DNA of 27,082 nucleotides. It comes from Kiritimatiellota bacterium. GTDB taxonomy: Bacteria; Verrucomicrobiota; Lentisphaeria; Victivallales; JAADHT01. The stretch spans positions 1 to 27,082 of the forward strand of contig JAADHT010000078.1 in NCBI GenBank assembly GCA_013151705.1, written 5' to 3'. Of this stretch, positions 23,020-27,082 are shown piece by piece. The first letter of the stretch is position 1. Every line of letters begins with the position of its first letter. The position numbers and the translations under genes were made by a program. Under the pieces are notes generated by a model. That model was not told the DNA's origin and searched no databases. It saw nothing but the letters and a program-made list of their open reading frames with translations.

Positions 23020-24087
23020 TTATTTGGGAGAGATGATTACGGCGTCGCCGGATATGTCGAGAGACAATCCGACACCGTCACAGATGGCTTTCAAAGCGCC
23101 GTAAGCGGGAATCTTCTCCGCTTTGAAGGTTATCGGCGGCCATTTCGAGTCAGTTGGGGAAAAGCCTTCACAGTTCAATTTGAAAGATGATAGAAGTTTA
23201 CCGCGGATCTCTTTTTCCAGTATCGCGAAAACCTTGTCCAATGGAGCGTCCTTGAAATCAATCTCCGCGATTGTGAGACTCTCCATGCGGGAGCGCAAAT
23301 CGACTGCGGGCGCTTGATCGGGCTGGGATGACTTTTTCCCCGTTTGTTCTATGGGATTGACGTTTTTCCAAGCGACTTCCGCGGCTCTAGCCTGTTTATC
23401 GGCCAGCGCGCGTCTTTCTCCCGCGGCCGCGACCTTTCTCATAACTCCGCGCAGTTCGCGGGTGGCTTCTATGCTGTACGGATTCAAGCGAAGCGCCTCC
23501 TGGAGTTTGTCTTTGGCCCCCATGTAATTGCCGGCGCGTCTGAAAACTCTGGCTTGTTTGAGGAAAATATCAAATTGATACTCCCGCTCTTTGTATCCGG
23601 GATCGATGGTTTCAAGAGAAGTCGCGTTTTTGTAGTTGATGGACCTCAAATCCGATTTGAATCTCGCGGCGTACGCCTCGCATTTGCGTTTTGACCGCGG
23701 ACGGACTTTGGCGGCCTTGGCGCAAAGCCTTATCGCTTCAGCGAGTGGTTCGACGGAGTTTTCGGATTTGCTTTTCCAGTAGAGCGAACGGGCCCAGTCA
23801 AGATACGCGTCGCACAACCGTTTTTTTATTTGACGCGTGGTTGACGGCGCGACCTCCTCCGACAACACCAACGCCCGCACAAGAAGTTTGGTGGCCGCCG
23901 CGTAATCGTCGGATGAGCTAGCCGAATCGGCATCGGCCAGTATCCGTGCTAGAGCTTTTTGGTCGGAAGTCAAAGGGGCGGTGGATTCGCAGGAGACCAG
24001 CAATGCTAGAAAGGCAACCAGGAAAGGGACGAGGAAGCAATGAAAATTGGGTCTCCAGGATGAAACGCCGGTGTTGGTACGCATCAT
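23020..24087 (-). CDS. Lipoprotein with TPR-like repeats and a C-terminal secretin-N-like domain
   Basis: A 355-residue product whose N-terminus (FLVPFLVAFLALLVSC) is a lipoprotein signal with lipobox LVSC, so it is anchored to a membrane by an acylated cysteine. Residues about 40-230 are helical with TPR-like text, best seen in NYMGAKDKLQEALRLNPYS. Residues about 265-355 run from the IDFKDAPLDKVFAILEKE block to ALKAICDGVGLSLDISGDAV. They look like the short STN/secretin N-terminal domain found in secretins and in planctomycete and verrucomicrobial proteins. No secretin barrel follows, so it may be a periplasmic accessory. The first ATG at 24087 has GGAGG ten bases upstream; the open frame upstream overlaps galE. 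It begins 20 bp after galE, so it is the third gene of that operon. Specific function unknown. Confidence 0.65.
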   Translation of the reverse strand: MMRTNTGVSSWRPNFHCFLVPFLVAFLALLVSCESTAPLTSDQKALARILADADSASSSDDYAAATKLLVRALVLSEEVAPSTTRQIKKRLCDAYLDWARSLYWKSKSENSVEPLAEAIRLCAKAAKVRPRSKRKCEAYAARFKSDLRSINYKNATSLETIDPGYKEREYQFDIFLKQARVFRRAGNYMGAKDKLQEALRLNPYSIEATRELRGVMRKVAAAGERRALADKQARAAEVAWKNVNPIEQTGKKSSQPDQAPAVDLRSRMESLTIAEIDFKDAPLDKVFAILEKEIRGKLLSSFKLNCEGFSPTDSKWPPITFKAEKIPAYGALKAICDGVGLSLDISGDAVIISPK

Positions 24088-24107
24088 GTTCAACAAGCCT
24101 CCATACG

Positions 24108-25082
24108 TCAATCCGCATAACCTTCGGGATGGGAAGTCATCCAACGCCAGGCGGACGTGACTATGTCCGCGGCGTTCTCGAAACGCGGCTCCCACCCCAA
24201 TTTCTCTCTAGCTTTGTCGGAGCAACCTATCAACCGGGGAGGATCCCCGTCCCTACGCGGTACGGTTTCCGCCGGAATGGGATGCCCCGTCACTTCTCTG
24301 GAGACGTTTATTATCTCTTTCACGCTCAAACCGTTTCCGGTACCCAGATTGTAATGGCCGCTCTCCTCGGCGTCCAACGCCAGCATGTGCGCCTGAGCCA
24401 AATCGAGAATGTGGATGTAGTCTCTGACGCACGTGCCGTCGGGCGTGGGATAATCGTCTCCGAAGATTTTAATGGAGTCGCGTTTTCCTTGAGCGACTTG
24501 AAGCACCAAAGGAATCAAATGTGTTTCCGGACGATGATCCTCTCCGAAATTGTCGGACGCGCCGGACGCGTTGAAATAGCGCAACGCCGCGGATTTCAAC
24601 CCGAAAATCTCGTTGTACCATTTCAAGGCCTTTTCAAACATCAGCTTCGATTCACCGTAGGCGTTGATGGGGGACTGCTTTTCGCTTTCGGGAATCGGAA
24701 CGATCTCAGGCTCTCCGTAAGTGGCGCAGGTGCTGGAGAACACGAAGGATTTCACATCGCCGGCGACGGCGGCGTCGAGAAGGTTTATTCCGGCTCCCAG
24801 ATTATTTCTGAAGTATTTTCCGGGATCTGTCATCGACTCGCCGACCAACGAGAAAGCCGCGAAATGCATAATACCGTCAAAGGAGCCGTTTTGAACCAAA
24901 TCGATTATTAACTCCCGGTCTGCCAAATCCCCTTGAACGAACTCGGAACGTTCATCCACAGCGGCCCGATGACCAGTCCCCAGCGAATCGAACACAACTA
25001 CTTCATAACCGCGGTCGAGCAGGTATTCGGCGCAAGCGCTGCCAATGTATCCAGCCCCCCCGGCCACAAGTATTTTTTTCAT
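24108..25082 (-). CDS. galE: UDP-glucose 4-epimerase
   Basis: Interconverts UDP-glucose and UDP-galactose (or the N-acetyl forms) with bound NAD, feeding galactose into LPS and other polysaccharides. The 324-residue protein is an extended short-chain dehydrogenase. The Rossmann motif GGAGYIG is at 8-14, the catalytic Ser/Thr in FSSTCATYGEP (117-118), and Y142/K146 form YGESK. C-terminal blocks YPTPDGTCVRDYIH and HYNLGTGNG are typical of GalE. The ATG at 25082 overlaps the stop of the response regulator gene by four bases (ATGA), suggesting translational coupling. The lipoprotein gene follows 20 bp downstream. Exact sugar specificity cannot be read from the sequence. Confidence 0.95.
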   Translation of the reverse strand: MKKILVAGGAGYIGSACAEYLLDRGYEVVVFDSLGTGHRAAVDERSEFVQGDLADRELIIDLVQNGSFDGIMHFAAFSLVGESMTDPGKYFRNNLGAGINLLDAAVAGDVKSFVFSSTCATYGEPEIVPIPESEKQSPINAYGESKLMFEKALKWYNEIFGLKSAALRYFNASGASDNFGEDHRPETHLIPLVLQVAQGKRDSIKIFGDDYPTPDGTCVRDYIHILDLAQAHMLALDAEESGHYNLGTGNGLSVKEIINVSREVTGHPIPAETVPRRDGDPPRLIGCSDKAREKLGWEPRFENAADIVTSAWRWMTSHPEGYAD

Positions 25083-26209
25083 TTCGCTTCAAGCCTTTTA
25101 ACAACTCCGTCCGCTTTTTTGATTATTTCCTCGGTGAGTTTTTTGGTGTCAGCGCTGTCCTCCGCCAACACCTTCAATTTAATGGCGGCGTCGCGGATGC
25201 CGTCGATGTCCCGTTTTATTTCATTTTTGAGTTTAGATGACGTGTCGCGCGCACCCGAGGAAGCTCCGGAAAAGGTCAGATTGTTCAACACCTCGGACGC
25301 GGTCATAACGAGCAGGCTCAAGAGTTTGTACCATTCCGGATCCGTGGAGGTTTGAACGTTTTCAACAACGACGACGGAAATGAAATCGTCTTTTTTCAAA
25401 GGTAGAATATATTTGCCTTTGAAATTCTGTGTGGTTCGGCATTCAAGAAGCAATGTCTCGTTGTCTTTTATAAACGAATCAGCATTAGCCTCTTTCATAT
25501 CCAAAACGCTTTTTCGAACGAATTTGGGGGAGGCTTTGTCGTCATACTCGATTATGAAGCCGGAAGACGCTTGGGTGAAACTGGCGAAAGACGCTAAAAC
25601 GGTGTCATAAACTTTCTCCGCGCTTCCCGAACTCTTTATTTTAGACATTCCTCTAAGAAGATTCTCCAGCCAGAACTTACGCTGTTTCGTCTGTTGCTCG
25701 ATCGTCCATTTGGAAGTCAAGGATAAGGCGAGCTGAAAGATCTCCTCGGCTTGGAAAGGTTTTTTTATGTAAAGCATCTTCTCCGGCATGCCCACCTGTT
25801 CCGCTATCTGCGCTTGGTCATGATCGGCGTAGGCGGTCATAATCACGATTTCTATATTGCTGTCGGCCTTCCTGATCTCGGTGGCCGTCTCCAATCCGTC
25901 CCAGCCCGGCGGCATTCTCATATCAAGAAACATAAGCGCGTACGGTTTCTCATCCTCGTTGGCTTTCTTGACCATCTCCAAGGCGTCCTGTCCTTGTCCG
26001 GCGGTGTCGACGACGTATGTCACATCGTCTTTCCCGGAGGATGATTTTTTATTGGGCACCTCCTCTTTGGAGCCAAGAAGTCTTTCCCTCATCTGCTTGA
26101 CGAGAGAGACCGTCTCGCTTTTTTTATCCGCGTTCTCCAACAATTTGGCCAGTTGATACCTTAAATCCTTCTGGTCGTCCACAACAAGTATTCTAGTGTT
26201 TTTTTCCAT
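25079..26209 (-). CDS. Response regulator with insert-bearing receiver domain and GAF-like C-terminal region
   Basis: A 376-residue cytoplasmic signalling protein. The receiver domain has acidic D11/D12, phospho-acceptor D96 (MFLDMRMPP), T125 (VIMTAYAD) and K150 (IKKPF). Between the first helix and the second strand, where receivers have a few residues, there is an insert of about 35-40 residues (roughly 26-62, rich in K, E and S). After the receiver, residues about 165-320 resemble a GAF-like sensor module (SGFIIEYDD; KYILPLKKDDFISVVVVENV). The C-terminus (330-376) is a probable coiled coil. There is no DNA-binding or known output domain and no partner kinase in the window. The ATG at 26209 lacks a Shine-Dalgarno sequence. 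It is first in an operon with galE and a lipoprotein gene. Confidence 0.8.
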   Translation of the reverse strand: MEKNTRILVVDDQKDLRYQLAKLLENADKKSETVSLVKQMRERLLGSKEEVPNKKSSSGKDDVTYVVDTAGQGQDALEMVKKANEDEKPYALMFLDMRMPPGWDGLETATEIRKADSNIEIVIMTAYADHDQAQIAEQVGMPEKMLYIKKPFQAEEIFQLALSLTSKWTIEQQTKQRKFWLENLLRGMSKIKSSGSAEKVYDTVLASFASFTQASSGFIIEYDDKASPKFVRKSVLDMKEANADSFIKDNETLLLECRTTQNFKGKYILPLKKDDFISVVVVENVQTSTDPEWYKLLSLLVMTASEVLNNLTFSGASSGARDTSSKLKNEIKRDIDGIRDAAIKLKVLAEDSADTKKLTEEIIKKADGVVKRLEAK

Positions 26210-26307
26210 TGGATGATCACTTATTTTTCACTAACGTTTAAAAGAGTCCGATGACTACGCTGCAAGAGACTCCATATACGGGATTACAAATCCACGATGG
26301 TGGACAC

Positions 26308-26336
26308 ACTGTATCAGCGTAATTCCTGATTGTCAA
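26308..26336 (-). promoter_or_regulatory. Sigma-70-like promoter of the response regulator-galE-lipoprotein operon
   Basis: On the minus strand the -35 is a perfect TTGACA (26331-26336) and the -10 is TACAGT (26308-26313, 4 of 6), with a 17-base spacer. Transcription would start near 26301, giving a leader of about 90 bases. It is the best promoter match in the window. Confidence 0.65.
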
Positions 26337-26385
26337 GCTTGGACACCGGAAAAAAATCAAGTATTCCAATATCGCAAGTCGCGGG

Positions 26386-27082
26386 TCAGTCGCATCCAAG
26401 TTTGCTTATTCCATATCTGCGTTTGACGGCCGCATCCGCTGAAATCAAAACCTTGGGAGAAAGCAGGAGAGGAACGTTGCCGGGTTGAAGGGTTAGTTTG
26501 ACGACTTTTTTCGACGTGTCGTCGAGAATGGATTTCAACTGGGCGAGACTTCCAAGCGGAACTCCGTTGACTTTGGATATGATCATATTTCTCAAGCCTT
26601 GCAGACCAAGGTTGGTTGGATGCGACAACACTCTTGAGAGCACCACGACCTCTTTGCTCTTATCAGTTTTGATTTTATATCGGTCCCGCCGCCAAGCGTC
26701 GATCAGGTATAGAGGAGCTTTGTTCTTAAAATCGCCTCCCCACTCTTTCAAATAAGATTTTGAGAGTGGAATGAAAACGAAGCCACCGCGGACTAAATAT
26801 GGCAACTTTTTATTGAAAGGGTTGGCTGGCACGAGCCATTTGTCGTAGTCTATCGACGAAAGATCCAAATTAAGCGTGGTTCTTTTTCCTTCGCGGACTA
26901 TTTCGACCGGGAATGTGTCGGTGATATAGTGTTGGGAGAATATTCTTTCAAATGACAAAGGGGTGTCGGAAACAGGATCGTCGTACCGGCCCCATGCGTC
27001 GAGTTCGCGGCCGCATACTGAAAGCAGCACATCTCCGGTTTTCAATTTCCCATGACCGGATCCTTGTTCGAACACCTTCACC
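26386..27082 (-). CDS. Deg/HtrA-type serine protease, C-terminal part with PDZ domains (partial at the window edge)
   Basis: The frame stays open to the right edge, so the gene starts outside the window and only its last 231 or so codons are visible. The visible part begins inside a PDZ domain (KLKTGDVLLSVCGREL). It continues with FVFIPLSKSYLKEWGG, then VVVLSRVLSHPTNLGLQGLR, then KVNGVPLGSLAQLKSIL, and ends AAVKRRYGISKLGCD. This order strongly recalls the C-terminal PDZ pair of plant Deg2/Deg9-like proteases and their bacterial relatives. The protease domain with the His-Asp-Ser triad should lie upstream, unseen, so an inactive homologue is possible. It ends 176 bp before the response regulator gene on the same strand. 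Likely envelope or cytoplasmic protein quality control; location cannot be judged without the N-terminus. Confidence 0.7.
   Translation of the reverse strand, partial: VKVFEQGSGHGKLKTGDVLLSVCGRELDAWGRYDDPVSDTPLSFERIFSQHYITDTFPVEIVREGKRTTLNLDLSSIDYDKWLVPANPFNKKLPYLVRGGFVFIPLSKSYLKEWGGDFKNKAPLYLIDAWRRDRYKIKTDKSKEVVVLSRVLSHPTNLGLQGLRNMIISKVNGVPLGSLAQLKSILDDTSKKVVKLTLQPGNVPLLLSPKVLISADAAVKRRYGISKLGCD

Noticed and set aside
24088..24195. Upstream extension of the lipoprotein frame
   Set aside because: It overlaps galE in another frame and would bury the lipoprotein signal. The ATG at 24087 has a good ribosome binding site.

Overview
The window carries about 14 protein genes plus one at the right edge and one gene remnant. 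It looks like a chromosomal stretch of a diderm bacterium with roughly balanced GC. An LptD-type outer-membrane protein shows an LPS-bearing outer membrane. The GldA-like ATPase / fused GldF-GldG permease / DUF4340 cassette, the membrane pyrophosphatase and the lipoprotein ending in a secretin-N-like domain are combinations I associate with the PVC group, especially Lentisphaerota/Kiritimatiellota. That placement is inference from gene content, not a computed phylogeny. No rRNA, tRNA, CRISPR array, phage module or intact insertion sequence was seen.

Layout. Positions 124-1419 hold hisD (minus). Positions 1783-6473 hold a minus-strand cassette of ABC ATPase, fused GldF/GldG-like permease and DUF4340 membrane-anchored protein. 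Positions 6825-9245 hold the membrane pyrophosphatase hppA and 9706-12243 the lptD gene (both minus). A divergent intergenic region leads to plus-strand recB (12561-15659), purQ (15834-16634), a decayed flavoprotein fragment (about 16660-16817) and a secreted HExxH metallopeptidase-like gene (16894-18588). After 470 bp of repeat-bearing non-coding DNA come asnB (19060-20961), a DUF368 polyprenyl-phosphate transporter-like gene (21339-22478), and an operon of response regulator, galE and lipoprotein (26209 down to 23020), all minus. The right edge cuts a Deg/HtrA-type protease with PDZ domains.

How the genes relate. Most are housekeeping or envelope functions: LPS export, lipid-carrier recycling, UDP-sugar supply, an ABC exporter of the gliding type, and PPi-driven ion pumping beside anabolic hisD and purQ. 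The clearest operons are the GldA/GldFG/DUF4340 cassette and the response regulator-galE-lipoprotein operon. In the latter, the first two genes share an ATGA overlap and a good sigma-70-like promoter lies upstream.

The unusual material is between genes. A 34-42 bp sequence recurs at three places, once as a 115 bp inverted-repeat element with 4-bp flanking direct repeats. An IS200/IS605-type hairpin overlaps the end of asnB, a 9-bp minisatellite precedes asnB, a short repeat supplies the last codons of the DUF368 gene, and several perfect hairpins have no obvious terminator role. I did not find a convincing new multi-gene defence or metabolic system. The best candidate for something undescribed is the small palindromic repeat family.
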